DNA of 64,000 nt from Hyphomicrobiales bacterium (GCA_002709005.1 PAPH01000048.1:28899-92898), one strand, 5' to 3'. Positions 18,301 to 27,887 are shown, counted from the stretch's first letter. Notes: generated from the sequence alone by a model not told the origin. A program made the numbers and translations.

Positions 18301-19876
18301 AGTCCTCCGTCGTGGACAGGCTGGCCACGGTATATTTGTCTCCGATGGTCCAGAGCGGCGCCCATTGCGGCGGAATGCCGAACCACGGCTCCCAATGTTC
18401 CGTCACCTGCGGATCTTCGGCGACGGCAGCGTCGCCGAGACTGAGCGGCCGCACCGGATTGCGATAGCCGGCGAGCGGGATCGCGCCGAGCGAAAGGTCC
18501 TCCTGCAACGCCAGCAGCGCCTGAACCTGCTCGCGACAACGGCGGCCCTGGCACGGCCCCATCCCCGCGCGCGTCAGGCGCTTGACCTGATCCGGATCGG
18601 GTGGCCCCTCTGCCAGGATTTCGCTCAACTTCCGCGTCTCGTTTTCCTTGGGGGGAACCTTCAGATAGCGCGGCGGGCGCACCTCCAGGATTTCACGCGC
18701 GGTGACTTCCTCGCACTGGCAGACGGGCATTTCCTCCAGCGCCTCGACCACCGCTGCACGCATCCACGCCTTGCGGTATTCGCCTGCATCGACAGTTGCC
18801 ACAGCAGGCACGGCGAGGCTTTCGGCGGTCTCGCCACTTTCCAGCCCGAGCGCGACCAGCGCCGCGTCCGCCGCGATCCGGCCCTCGGTCGCGGCAATCT
18901 CCGGATCGGCTGATTTCGCAGTCCAGATCCCCGTGCAGTCCCCCGCGGCGCGCAGACCGGAGAGCGCGGTTTCGAGGCCGGCATCCAGCACCGGGACGAA
19001 GCCGCCGCGATCGGCGGCGAAGCGCGCGTGCGCGCCGGCGGCATGCAGCAGATCCACCATCGGAACGGCGCCGACACCGAGGAGAACGGTGTCGCAGGAC
19101 ACGATACCGTCTCGCAGAAGGAGACCTTCCACGCCGTCGGATCCGGCGATGACACCGCGCGGCGCTTCGGACAGACGGAAAGCGATGCCCGCGTCTTCTA
19201 CCCGCCTCGTCAGGTCATCCGAACCGACGGGGGCGTCGGCCTGCTCGACGATGGCCGCGATCCGCACGCCGGCATCAGCCAGATCGAGCGCCTGCAAGAG
19301 CGCCTCATCGGTGCTGCCGATCATGACCGCGACGCGGCTGTCGAGCGCATTGTAGAGACGCGCCAGCATCACGGCCGCTCCGGCGCCCATGACGCCGGGC
19401 GTATCCCAGCCGGGAAACGCCAGACCCATGTCCCGACGCCCGGTGGCGACGATCACCTGGCTGCATTGCAGGTAGCGGTTGCCCTCGGTCTCGTCGATCA
19501 GGCCCGCTACGACCCCCGGCATCCAGCCCATGTTCGGCTGGTTGGCGAACAGGCCCCAGCAGGCCGTGCCCAACCGCACGTCGACCCCGATCTCGAACAG
19601 ATCTGCCAGCGCGGCACGCGCCTCCAGCAGCGCCTCTGTCATGGCGTTGCGGTTGCGCACCGCGCCGCTCATCCGCGCACCCCAGATTTGCGGCACGCTT
19701 TCGCCCATCATTTCGAAGCACACGGGATTCTCGTCAACGAGAACGACCTCGGCCCCGGCCTCCCGCGCTCTCCGAGCGGCCGCGATTCCCGCCGGGCCGG
19801 CGCCGACGACGAGGACCTGGGTCTCCCCGGAGATCTCCAGGCGCTTTCCTGCCACGGATTTGATGTCAATTGTCAT
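18287..19876 (-). CDS. FAD/[2Fe-2S] oxidoreductase, opine-oxidase A/HcnB-like subunit
   Basis: 529-residue flavoprotein of the HcnB/OoxA group. An N-terminal pyridine-nucleotide-disulfide fold begins TQVLVVGAGPAGIAAARRAR (about 19-38), followed by VVLVDENPVCFEMMGESVPQ. The FAD-proximal motif GLRAAGDCTGIWTAKSADPE is near 335-355. The C-terminal BFD-like domain has four cysteines in PVCQCEEVTAREI and GMGPCQGRRCREQV, ligands for a [2Fe-2S] centre. The start at 19876 is preceded by GGAAGGA. It overlaps the partner gene by 14 bases. The separate small HcnA-like ferredoxin subunit is not present, as in Agrobacterium OoxA-OoxB. 122 nt separate it from the racemase-like gene. Confidence 0.9.
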   Translation of the reverse strand: MTIDIKSVAGKRLEISGETQVLVVGAGPAGIAAARRAREAGAEVVLVDENPVCFEMMGESVPQIWGARMSGAVRNRNAMTEALLEARAALADLFEIGVDVRLGTACWGLFANQPNMGWMPGVVAGLIDETEGNRYLQCSQVIVATGRRDMGLAFPGWDTPGVMGAGAAVMLARLYNALDSRVAVMIGSTDEALLQALDLADAGVRIAAIVEQADAPVGSDDLTRRVEDAGIAFRLSEAPRGVIAGSDGVEGLLLRDGIVSCDTVLLGVGAVPMVDLLHAAGAHARFAADRGGFVPVLDAGLETALSGLRAAGDCTGIWTAKSADPEIAATEGRIAADAALVALGLESGETAESLAVPAVATVDAGEYRKAWMRAAVVEALEEMPVCQCEEVTAREILEVRPPRYLKVPPKENETRKLSEILAEGPPDPDQVKRLTRAGMGPCQGRRCREQVQALLALQEDLSLGAIPLAGYRNPVRPLSLGDAAVAEDPQVTEHWEPWFGIPPQWAPLWTIGDKYTVASLSTTEDYASE

Positions 19877-19998
19877 TTCGGTCCTTCCTGTCGGGCGGGA
19901 AACGGAAGGATGACGCCCTCGCCCGCCTGAAACTGTTATTGTCCGGCCTGGACAGGCCGCGCGCCCCGGCTCGCACTGCCGGAGAGCCTCCGCAAGCA

Positions 19999-20787
19999 TC
20001 AGACATGGCCATAGAAATCCCGGTGCACGGCGACGGAATAGGCGTAGTCCAAGAGCGTCGACCAGCTGAACACCGGCATTTCGATCTCACTCTGAATCGC
20101 CCGGCCGAAGGGCTGGAAACCTGTGCATTCCAGAACCATCGCGCCCATCCGCGGATGCTGCCGCGCAAACTCCCTCGCCACGGCGACAATCTCGCGTTCG
20201 GCCTGCTCGTAGTCGGCGGTCGGCAGCTCCGGGCGAATGTCCCGGTTCCACAGATTGTCGAATTGCGGGATCTTGCGGTCATCCATGGCGCCGTGAAGCA
20301 CGTAATTGGTCCCCGGCCTCACGCCGACGGCGGTCAGGTGGCGCTCGGACAGGAAGCGCAGTCCCGACATCAGGATGCCGACAACCCTGTCGGGTCCGAT
20401 CAGCATCTGGGCCAGCGGGATCTGCAGCAGGCTCGAGGCGAAGACCGGAACGTTCACAGCTTCCGCGATTTCCCGCTGGAACCAGGCGAAATAGCCGCAT
20501 TCGGCGGCGATAGCCCGGCATCCCATGCACTCGAGTTTCCGCGCCGCCTTGAGGATCGGCGGCAGGATCGCCTCCTTCTCGGCGGCGTCGCCGCGCACCA
20601 GTTGCGCAATGTCGACGCCCTCGGCGATCTCGTACTGGATCGGAAACGGATAGGCGCTGGGATTGCGGATATCGCCGGGAAAGCCCGGATAGACGTCGTC
20701 GAGGAGGATGACGCCGAGACCCATTCCGTAGCAGCGCCGGTCCGGACGCGCCGTGATGCGCCGGATCGCGGGATCATGGGCGACCAT
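19999..20787 (-). CDS. Aspartate/glutamate racemase-superfamily protein
   Basis: 262 residues, cofactor-independent Asp/Glu racemase, hydantoin racemase and arylmalonate decarboxylase superfamily. The two catalytic cysteine positions are plausibly AAECGYFAWFQREI and MVLECTGFQPFGRAI. Start at 20787 has AGGAGGG eight bases upstream; the frame stays open to 21039 but inside the upstream ATPase gene. It overlaps the ATPase gene by 14 bases. In an operon with DAO oxidases it could interconvert stereoisomers before oxidation. The exact reaction cannot be assigned. Confidence 0.85.
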   Translation of the reverse strand: MVAHDPAIRRITARPDRRCYGMGLGVILLDDVYPGFPGDIRNPSAYPFPIQYEIAEGVDIAQLVRGDAAEKEAILPPILKAARKLECMGCRAIAAECGYFAWFQREIAEAVNVPVFASSLLQIPLAQMLIGPDRVVGILMSGLRFLSERHLTAVGVRPGTNYVLHGAMDDRKIPQFDNLWNRDIRPELPTADYEQAEREIVAVAREFARQHPRMGAMVLECTGFQPFGRAIQSEIEMPVFSWSTLLDYAYSVAVHRDFYGHV

Positions 20788-22852
20788 TGTCGTCCCTCCT
20801 TTCCGCTGAAACGGGGCGGGACAGCGTCGACGGCCGCTGAACCTGCAGGGCCGCCAGTTCGTCGGCGGGTATGTGACAGCGGATCGCATGCCCCGACTGC
20901 GCCTCCTTGAGCGGCGGATCGAGTTCGTCGCAGATCGAGCCGATCCGGCGCGGGCAGCGCGTGTGGAAGGCGCAGCCACTGGGCGGTGCGGCGGCGCTGG
21001 GGATCTCTCCCTCGAGCCGGATACGCCCGTCCTCCGCATCGCCGATATCGGAGGCGGCCGAGAGCAGCGCCTCGGTATAAGGGTGATGCGGGCCGGAAAA
21101 GACTTCCTCCGAAGGCCCGTACTCCATCACGCGCCCGAGATAGAGCACGAGCACATTGTCGGAGAGGTAGCGCACGACGCCGAGGTCGTGCGAAATGAAG
21201 ATGTAGGAAACGTCGCGTTCCGACTGCAGTTCCACCAGCAGATTGAGGATCGCCGCCTGCACCGAGACGTCGAGCGCCGATGTCGGCTCGTCGCACACGA
21301 CCACGCTCGGATCGCCGGCGAAGGCCCGGGCAATCGCCACGCGCTGCTTGAGCCCGCCCGACAACTGGCGCGGAGATACCGAAAGGTGATGATCCGTCAA
21401 ACGCACGGAGCCGGCCAGTTCCTTCAGCCTGCGGTCCATGGCGGCACCCCGCAAACCGCCGAGCTGGCGCAGCGCGCGACCGATGAGGCCCCGCACCGAA
21501 TGCGACCGGTTCAGCGCGGAATCCGGGTTCTGGAATATGATCTGCAGCGATTTCGTCTGCTCGAAGCTGCGATCGCCGACCCGCTCGGCCAACTCCTTGC
21601 CGTCGAGTTCGATGCGCCCGCCCTCGTCGGGCTCGATCAGTCCCAGAAGCGTACGCGCGAACGTGGTCTTGCCACTACCGGATTCGCCCACCAGTCCAAG
21701 GGTCTGACCCGCCTTGAGTTCGAGCGACAAGTCCTTGACGGCAGCAACGCCGCCCCCGGCGCGATCGCGCCCATATGTCTTGTTGAGACCCTGCACCCTC
21801 AGAACCGGCCGGCGGGGTGCCGGCGGTTCGCGACTCTCGTCCGGCGCGTGCCGTGTCGTGTGGGGCAGGGATTGCGCCCGGTCGTGGAAATGGCAGCGCG
21901 ACATCTGTCCGTCGAGATCGTGGAGCGGCGGCCGCTCCGTCCGGCAGCGCTCCGTCGCAAGTCCGCAGCGGTCGGCGAAGGCGCATCCCTCGCCGATGGC
22001 GCCGAGGCCCGGCAGGAAACCCGGGATCGTGTCGAGTCCGCCGCTCGACTTGCGCCGCCCACCGCCGGGAAGGCATCTCAGCAGCGCCACCGTGTAGGGG
22101 TGCCTGGGATTGCGAAACACCCTATCCGTCGGCCCCTCCTCGACCAGCATGCCGGCATAGAGCACGCCGACCCGGTCGCACACCCGCGACACGACCGCCA
22201 GATTGTGGCTGATGAAGAGGATGGAGATCGAGAACTCCCGGCGCAGATGGCCGATGAGGTCGAGAACCTCGGCTTCCACCGTCGCATCGAGACCGGTCGT
22301 CGGCTCATCGAGGATCAGCATCTTGGGATCGCTGGCGAGCGCCATAGCGATCCCGACGCGCTGCTGCATGCCGCCTGAAAGCTGGTGCGGATAGCCTCCC
22401 ATGACCCGCGCCGGATCGGAGATTTGCACCTTTTCGAGCATCTCGTACGCCCGGCTGCGCGCCTCCTTGGCGGAGGCGCCACCGATTTCGAAGACTTCGG
22501 CCAGCTGCCGGCCGATGGGGATCGAGGGATTCAACGCCTTGGCGGGATCCTGATAGACCATCGAGAGATCCTCGGCACGGACACGGCGCAGCTCCTCGCG
22601 GTCGAGGCCCATGATGTCCTTGCCGTCGAGCCTGACGTGACCGCCGGCGACCGATCCGTTGCGCGGCAGGTAGCGCACCACCGACAGGGCCGCGGTGGAT
22701 TTCCCGCATCCCGATTCCCCGACCAGCCCGTAGGCTTCGCCGCGGCCGATCCGCAGGCTGACATTGCGCAGCACCAGCCGGTCGGTCCCGCCGACCCGGT
22801 AGGCGACCGACAGATCGTCGAGTTCCAGCACGTTTTCCGCGTTACCGTTCAT
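20774..22852 (-). CDS. Peptide-type ABC transporter, fused double ATPase (DppD-DppF)
   Basis: 692-residue protein with two ATPase halves. The first half has Walker A LVGESGCGKSTAALSVV and signature QLSGGMQQRVGIAMAL; the second has LVGESGSGKTTFARTL and signature QLSGGLKQRVAIARAF. Each half ends with the oligopeptide-type C-terminal Cys cluster region (CAFADRCGLATERC in the first, CAFHTRCPRRIGSICDEL in the second). It starts at an ATG with GGGAG six bases upstream at 22852. Fused OppD-OppF proteins are known in this family. It energises the DppB/DppC-like permeases encoded immediately upstream, with overlapping ends. Confidence 0.93.
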   Translation of the reverse strand: MNGNAENVLELDDLSVAYRVGGTDRLVLRNVSLRIGRGEAYGLVGESGCGKSTAALSVVRYLPRNGSVAGGHVRLDGKDIMGLDREELRRVRAEDLSMVYQDPAKALNPSIPIGRQLAEVFEIGGASAKEARSRAYEMLEKVQISDPARVMGGYPHQLSGGMQQRVGIAMALASDPKMLILDEPTTGLDATVEAEVLDLIGHLRREFSISILFISHNLAVVSRVCDRVGVLYAGMLVEEGPTDRVFRNPRHPYTVALLRCLPGGGRRKSSGGLDTIPGFLPGLGAIGEGCAFADRCGLATERCRTERPPLHDLDGQMSRCHFHDRAQSLPHTTRHAPDESREPPAPRRPVLRVQGLNKTYGRDRAGGGVAAVKDLSLELKAGQTLGLVGESGSGKTTFARTLLGLIEPDEGGRIELDGKELAERVGDRSFEQTKSLQIIFQNPDSALNRSHSVRGLIGRALRQLGGLRGAAMDRRLKELAGSVRLTDHHLSVSPRQLSGGLKQRVAIARAFAGDPSVVVCDEPTSALDVSVQAAILNLLVELQSERDVSYIFISHDLGVVRYLSDNVLVLYLGRVMEYGPSEEVFSGPHHPYTEALLSAASDIGDAEDGRIRLEGEIPSAAAPPSGCAFHTRCPRRIGSICDELDPPLKEAQSGHAIRCHIPADELAALQVQRPSTLSRPVSAERRDDNGRP

Positions 22853-23729
22853 TGAACGCTCCCTGCACGCCATCCGCGACCAGGTTCACCGCGATCACCA
22901 CGGAAGCGATCGCCAGCGCGTCGAACAGCACGGTCCACCAGAAACCGCCGTTGATCATGCCGTAATTCGTCGAGATGCTCAGACCCCAGTCCGGCGACGG
23001 CGGCTGGATCCCGAAACCGATGAAGCTGAGGGTGGCGACCGCGAAGATCGCGTAGCCCAGACGCACCGTGCTCTCGACGAGGATCGGCGGAATGACGTTC
23101 GGCAGGATCTCGACGAACATCACATGCACCGCGCTCTCCCGGCGCAAATGGGCGGCGGCGACATAGTCGAGTTCACGCTCCTGCATCACGGCGGACCGCA
23201 CCGTGCGGGCGATGTTCGGCGCGAAACTCAGGCCTATCACCACGATGACCGCCACTTTCGACGTGCCGAGTGAGACGATGGCGAGCAGCGCCAGGATCAC
23301 GCCGGGGATCGCCATGACCGCCTCCATGAGCCGGCTGACCACATCGTCCACGAAACCACGGAAATAGCCCGTGCACAGCCCGAGCGCAGAGCCGATCACC
23401 GTGGCCAGCAGCGTGGCGGCCGGCGCGACCACCAGGATGTCCCGCGAGCCGACGATCACCCGGGAAAAGACGTCCCGCCCCAACTGATCGGTGCCGAACC
23501 AGTGCGCCGAAGACGGCGGCACAAGCGCATTGATAATGTCGCTGGCCAACGGATCGTAGGGAACCAGGTAGTTGCCGAAGAGCGCGCAGCAGACCCAGAA
23601 GAGAATGATCGCGAAGCCGCTGAGGAAGACGCCGGAGCGTGAGAGCGTTCGCAGGACCAACCGGACCCTGTCGTGCCGCGGTCTCGCCACCGGGCGGTCG
23701 ATGCCGGTTTTCACCTCTGCTGCGGTCAT
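22842..23729 (-). CDS. Peptide-type ABC transporter permease, DppC-like
   Basis: 295-residue inner-membrane permease. An N-terminal helix (GVFLSGFAIILFWVCCALFG) is followed by the DppC hallmark HWFGTDQLGRDVFSRVIVGS, membrane spans, and the coupling segment LDYVAAAHLRRESAVHVMFV (EAA-like loop). It ends LVADGVQGAFNER. The ATG at 23729 overlaps the DppB-like gene's stop by four bases and its own stop overlaps the ATPase start. Part of the operon's importer. Confidence 0.94.
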   Translation of the reverse strand: MTAAEVKTGIDRPVARPRHDRVRLVLRTLSRSGVFLSGFAIILFWVCCALFGNYLVPYDPLASDIINALVPPSSAHWFGTDQLGRDVFSRVIVGSRDILVVAPAATLLATVIGSALGLCTGYFRGFVDDVVSRLMEAVMAIPGVILALLAIVSLGTSKVAVIVVIGLSFAPNIARTVRSAVMQERELDYVAAAHLRRESAVHVMFVEILPNVIPPILVESTVRLGYAIFAVATLSFIGFGIQPPSPDWGLSISTNYGMINGGFWWTVLFDALAIASVVIAVNLVADGVQGAFNER

Positions 23730-24715
23730 TGGCGGCCTCCCAGCCGGATACGGGGATCGAACACGGCGCACAATAGGTCGGCGATCAGGGTGGCGAGCGT
23801 GTAGACGATGCCGATCACCAGGATGCCCGCGAGCAGCATCGGAATGTCCTTGCCCTTCGCGGCGGTGAAGACGAGAAGCCCGATGCCCTGGTAGCGGAAC
23901 AGGGTCTCCACCACGACCAGCCCGCCGATCAGATATCCGGTCTGCGTGGCGATAACGGTGATGGTAGGCAGAAGGGCGTTGCGCAGCACGTGCCGCCAGA
24001 TCACGGTGCGCCACCGCAAGCCCTTGAGAACCGCCGTCCGGGTCCAGTCGGACTCAAGCGCCTCGATCATCCCCGAGCGCGCCATCCGCGCGATGTAGCC
24101 GAACAGCACCAGGATCAGCGGCATGGCCGGCAGGATCAGGTAATGGATCTGCGTGAAGCCCCCCGCCCCGTCGGGCCAGGCGGCGGAGATGGGAAGCCAT
24201 TTCAGCCAGACGCCGAAAACCAGGATCAGGATGATGCCGGTGACGAATTCCGGAAGCACCGTCATCGTCAGGCCACCGATGCTGATGATCCGGTCGATCG
24301 GCTTGTTGTGGTTCAGGGCTGCGACCACCCCGCCCAGAATGGCCGTCGGCACGACGATGACGAAGGCCACGGCGGCGAGCTTCAGGGAATTTCCGAGCGC
24401 CTCGACAATGAACGGCTGGACCGGCGCCTCGTACATGTACGAACGGCCCATATCGCCGCGCAGAAAGCCCCAGATCCAGTCCGCATATTGCACCAGCAGC
24501 GGCCGGTCGAGGCCGAGCGAGGCATTCAGCGCCTCGACGGCCTCGTGATCGGCGAAGGGACCTAGCAGCAGGCGACCGACGCTGCCGGGCAGCACCTGCC
24601 CGACACAGAACACGATGGCGCTCAGAAGCACCAGCGTGACGAGGGAGAGCGCCAGACGTTTGAGGATAAAAGCGGAAATGACGATTACTCTCGCTGGAGT
24701 CCGCCTTCCACGCAA
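23726..24715 (-). CDS. Peptide-type ABC transporter permease, DppB-like
   Basis: About 329-residue inner-membrane permease with the DppB start helix (FILKRLALSLVTLVLLSAIV), the DxGRSY-like segment FLRGDMGRSYMYEAPV and the coupling loop ALESDWTRTAVLKGLRWRTV. The start is unsure: the first possible codon is a TTG at 24715 with no clear ribosome-binding site, and no ATG or GTG fits the family N-terminus. It lies 42 bases after the binding-protein gene. Confidence 0.9.
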   Translation of the reverse strand: MRGRRTPARVIVISAFILKRLALSLVTLVLLSAIVFCVGQVLPGSVGRLLLGPFADHEAVEALNASLGLDRPLLVQYADWIWGFLRGDMGRSYMYEAPVQPFIVEALGNSLKLAAVAFVIVVPTAILGGVVAALNHNKPIDRIISIGGLTMTVLPEFVTGIILILVFGVWLKWLPISAAWPDGAGGFTQIHYLILPAMPLILVLFGYIARMARSGMIEALESDWTRTAVLKGLRWRTVIWRHVLRNALLPTITVIATQTGYLIGGLVVVETLFRYQGIGLLVFTAAKGKDIPMLLAGILVIGIVYTLATLIADLLCAVFDPRIRLGGRQ

Positions 24716-24757
24716 GAAGGCGGACGTTGACGAAGGGAGACGTACGCTCCGGGCCGG

Positions 24758-26428
24758 TCAGGCGGCTTTCGCCGCGCGGCTGAGGAACAGTTGCGACATG
24801 GCGGTCGGCTGCGCCCCGGTCACGCTCTTGCGGGTCGCCTGGAGATAGCTGGTGAAATACCCGAAGATGATCGGCGTCTCCTCGAGCAGAAGCGTCTGTA
24901 TGCGGCTCGCCGCCACTTTGCGCTCTTCGAGGTCCAGCGTCTCGATATAGGTCTTGACCGCCCGGTCGTAGTCGGCGTTGCGGAAATGGGCCGCGTTCCA
25001 GCTTCCCTCACTGGTCAGCGAGGCGGACAGGAAGACGTTTGGCACTCCGCGATGGCTATATTCGGTGATCCCGAACTCGGAATCGAGCCAGTTCGATTTT
25101 CCGAAGACCGCGTCACCGTAATAGGCGGCGCTGTCGAGCACGTTGAGATCGATGTTGAAGCCTGCCTCCCGACCCCAGCTCTGGATGAGCTGCGCGTAGG
25201 CGGGCATTTCCAGGTACTGGTGCGTCGTCAGCGTGGTGTAGACACCGCCCGCGTGACCCGCGGCTTCCAGCAGCGCCCTGGCTTCGGCGATGTTCTTCTG
25301 CCGCTGCGGAACGCTAGTATCGACGGTCGGATAGGCGGGCGCAATGGGGCTGTCATTGCCGGGTTCGCCAAATCCCTTCAACAGCCCCGCCACCAGTTGG
25401 TCTCGATCGAGGCACAGGGCCATGGCGCGACGGACGCGCGGATCCTGGAACGGTCCGGTGTCGCAACGCATGTGGACCTGACGGTGGGAACTCGACCGCA
25501 TCGAGTGGAACGCCACATCGGGATTGTTCTGAAGCCCGACGCTGGCGAATTGCGGAAGCAGGTTGAGAATGTCCACTTCGCCGCTCTGCAGCGCGATGAT
25601 CTGGGGCTGGATGTCGGTGAAGAAGGTGAACTCAGTGCGTGCGGGCAAGGCCTTCTCGCCCCAATAGTCCTCGTTGCGCACGAAGCTCGCGCCGACACGC
25701 GGGCGGTAGCTGTCCAGCTTGAATGGCCCGGTGCCGTCGAAGCTGCTCTCATAGTTTCCGTCGTAAGCGGCCGGCAGGATGATCGCGTTGTAGTTGTCCG
25801 ACGAGACCATGTAGGGGAAGCTGCCGTTGGGCTGGTCGAGATGGAAGGCCACAGTATAGTCGTCCACCTTCCGTGTTCCGCCCTTCTGGAGAAGGCCGCG
25901 GAACACCGAAAGCGCGTTAGACCCGTTCTCGGGATCGGCAAGGCGATCCATGCTCGCCACCACGTCGTCGGCGGTCATTTCACCGCCGCTGTGAAACTTC
26001 ACGCCCTTGCGCAGCTTGAAGGTCCAGACCGTGGCGTCGTCATTGGCGCTCCAGCTTTCGGCCAGCATAGGCTGCAGAACGAGGTCCGGTCCGTCAAAGC
26101 AGAGGAACTCGCCGGTCTGCTGCAGCATCAGGAATCCGCCGCCGTCGCCGGTCTTCACCGGATCGATCGCGGCCTTGGGCACGTAGCAGGCCACGCGGAT
26201 CGTCGCGCCCGGCGCGCCCTGTGCAGCTGCCGGCGACGGCATGACGCCAAGTCCGGCCGCCGCGCCGATTCCGCCAAGCAGCGGCAGGGAGAGACCGAGC
26301 AGGCTGCCTTGGCGCAGGAACTCGCGCCGGCCGATGCGGCCGTCGACCAGTCCGTCGATAAGGTGATTTTCCATCTCCGATCGGCCGCGCCGGAATGCGT
26401 CGAGCCACTGCTGATGATTTCTGGCCAT
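24758..26428 (-). CDS. Peptide/opine-type ABC transporter substrate-binding protein (family 5), Tat-exported
   Basis: 556-residue periplasmic binding protein of SBP family 5. The N-terminus has a twin-arginine signal (GRIGRREFLRQGSLLGLSLP, about 31-50), and mature protein begins near AAQGAPGATIRVACY. Family segments include LAESWSANDDATVWTFKLRK, GVKFHSGGEMTADDVVASMD and FDGTGPFKLDSYRPR. Tat export is used by several alphaproteobacterial family 5 proteins. It is the first gene of the operon; expression is probably controlled by the divergent TetR protein through the inverted repeat at 26641-26664. Confidence 0.94.
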   Translation of the reverse strand: MARNHQQWLDAFRRGRSEMENHLIDGLVDGRIGRREFLRQGSLLGLSLPLLGGIGAAAGLGVMPSPAAAQGAPGATIRVACYVPKAAIDPVKTGDGGGFLMLQQTGEFLCFDGPDLVLQPMLAESWSANDDATVWTFKLRKGVKFHSGGEMTADDVVASMDRLADPENGSNALSVFRGLLQKGGTRKVDDYTVAFHLDQPNGSFPYMVSSDNYNAIILPAAYDGNYESSFDGTGPFKLDSYRPRVGASFVRNEDYWGEKALPARTEFTFFTDIQPQIIALQSGEVDILNLLPQFASVGLQNNPDVAFHSMRSSSHRQVHMRCDTGPFQDPRVRRAMALCLDRDQLVAGLLKGFGEPGNDSPIAPAYPTVDTSVPQRQKNIAEARALLEAAGHAGGVYTTLTTHQYLEMPAYAQLIQSWGREAGFNIDLNVLDSAAYYGDAVFGKSNWLDSEFGITEYSHRGVPNVFLSASLTSEGSWNAAHFRNADYDRAVKTYIETLDLEERKVAASRIQTLLLEETPIIFGYFTSYLQATRKSVTGAQPTAMSQLFLSRAAKAA

Positions 26429-26905
26429 CGTCTGTTCCCTTTACTGATGCCTCTTCGGGAGCCGGTGGATTCAGGCTCCATGGCGAAACCGGATTGCCGG
26501 ATTTTCCGGTTCTTCATCCAGTCTCATTTCGAATGCTCGGCCGGGCACTCCGCAAACCGCCTTGCGTTCCTGCAATTGTCACCACGTCTCATCCCTCGAT
26601 ACGGACAATAGACACAGGGGGCCGGCTACATGCTCCAACCACAACATAACAGGTGTGATGTTGTATTGTGGAAGCTACTGAGATGGATAATCTCTTGTCA
26701 ACACAACTTTTCGGATATCGCGGAGAAAAACGCACAAACAACTGATTCTGCGTGGTATTTGCGGCGGGTTCGGGAATATGGAGTGGGTAAATCGCAACCG
26801 TGCCTCCGGTTACAGCGGCGCGCACGACAGCGCGCCGGCGCACTTGACCTTGAGATATCCGGCATTCGATAGGATAGGGTCGTAGCGCGGGAGAACGCAC
26901 AGGCG
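26429..26905. other. Divergent control region between binding-protein and TetR genes
   Basis: 477 bases without a credible gene. The segment 26630-26720 is much more AT-rich than its flanks and contains the inverted repeats described separately plus GAGAT-GGATA-ATCTC at 26681-26695. Start sites of both divergent transcripts are expected here, but I cannot define -35/-10 boxes securely. Confidence 0.6.
26641..26664. promoter_or_regulatory. Inverted repeat, candidate TetR-family operator
   Basis: ACAACAT (26641-26647) and ATGTTGT (26658-26664) form a perfect 7-bp inverted repeat with a 10-base spacer, and flanking CC...GG bases extend the symmetry imperfectly. Its position, 213 nt before the binding-protein gene and 242 nt before the divergent TetR gene, suits shared control. 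Confidence 0.5.
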
Positions 26906-27601
26906 ATGGGCGGACGCCATAAAACCGGGAGAGCGGGTTTGACCGGAGAGAAGACGAGAAAGCCGAACGGAAAACGGCTGGAACGGCAAGACTGGGTCTT
27001 GGCCGCCAAGGCGATCCTGATTTCGGAAGGCGTGCAGGGACTGTCCTTGCGGCGGCTTGCCACCAGCCTCGACATGACGACCGGTGGCTTCTACTGGCTC
27101 TTCGACAATTTCGATACGCTGCTGGAGGAGCTTCGGACACATTGGGAGACCGAGAACTCCCGCTCCTTCGACGAGAACTTCGAATGCGCCGGACCGGGCT
27201 CCAAGGCGCGCTATATCGGCTATCTCAGGATCCTGTTCAACACCAGCCTGTTCGATCCGGCCTATGACAACGCGGTGCGCGACTGGGCGCGCTCCTCCCC
27301 CGAAACCGCGACCGCGGTGCAGCGCGTCGATGCCAAGCGCATAGCGCAACTGAAATCGATGTATGAGGGGTTCGGCTACGAGGAAGGCGCGTCCCGCGTC
27401 AAGGCGGAGAGCGCCTATTACCATCAGGTGGGATATTTCACGGTGGGCGTTACAGAGGCGCTCGAATCCCGCCTGTCGAAAATCCCCTACTACGCCGAAT
27501 TCATCCAACCCGGGATCATTCCCAAGGACACGCCGCTGGACGATCTGAAGAAGATGCTCATCATTGACGAGCCCAGCGAAGCCTCGGCCGGCTCTTCCTG
27601 A
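26906..27601 (+). CDS. TetR-family transcriptional regulator
   Basis: 231-residue repressor-type regulator. After a basic, poorly conserved tail of about 28 residues, the TetR DNA-binding domain is WVLAAKAILISEGVQGLSLR, RLATSLDMTTGGFYWLFDNF (about 31-70), with the usual helix-turn-helix and Gly-x-x-Tyr-x-x-Phe core. The ligand domain is unlike common families. Divergent orientation from the eleven-gene catabolic operon suggests local control. The start has only weak ribosome-binding similarity; it could begin a few codons later, though no other ATG precedes the helix-turn-helix. Confidence 0.88.
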   Translation: MGGRHKTGRAGLTGEKTRKPNGKRLERQDWVLAAKAILISEGVQGLSLRRLATSLDMTTGGFYWLFDNFDTLLEELRTHWETENSRSFDENFECAGPGSKARYIGYLRILFNTSLFDPAYDNAVRDWARSSPETATAVQRVDAKRIAQLKSMYEGFGYEEGASRVKAESAYYHQVGYFTVGVTEALESRLSKIPYYAEFIQPGIIPKDTPLDDLKKMLIIDEPSEASAGSS

Positions 27602-27887
27602 GAACCCGCCCGACGGGTCGCCACCCAGGAACGCCCGTTCAGCGCCTTGCCTTCACAGGGATCCTCACGGTCATGTCGAACCGGGACTGATGAAGGCGAG
27701 ATGGGTTGCCAGACCTCCTGTCCACTCGCTGCTTGTGCAAACGGCCATTCGTTCGGTTCAAGCGAGGCAATCATATCCGTTGGCGGGAAGGGCTCCGGTT
27801 CAATGACGCCCTGCGCAAATGGTGCCGCTCATTGCGCCATCGAGATCCGATGGCCCCTAGTGCAGTCGACTAAAGGCGCTCCTTCGA
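27602..27887. other. Intergenic region, nothing recognised
   Basis: 286 bases between the TetR gene and the bioR operator. Short open frames on both strands lack ribosome-binding sites and family features. No hairpin-plus-T-run terminator for the TetR gene was seen. Confidence 0.5.

Noticed and set aside
19930..19975. CGGCCTG-GA-CAGGCCG hairpin between the racemase-like and OoxA-like genes as a terminator
   Set aside because: The 2-base loop is sterically poor and no T run follows; the genes look like one operon.
24791..26611. 606-residue plus-strand open frame
   Set aside because: Antisense to the family 5 binding-protein gene; no recognisable features.
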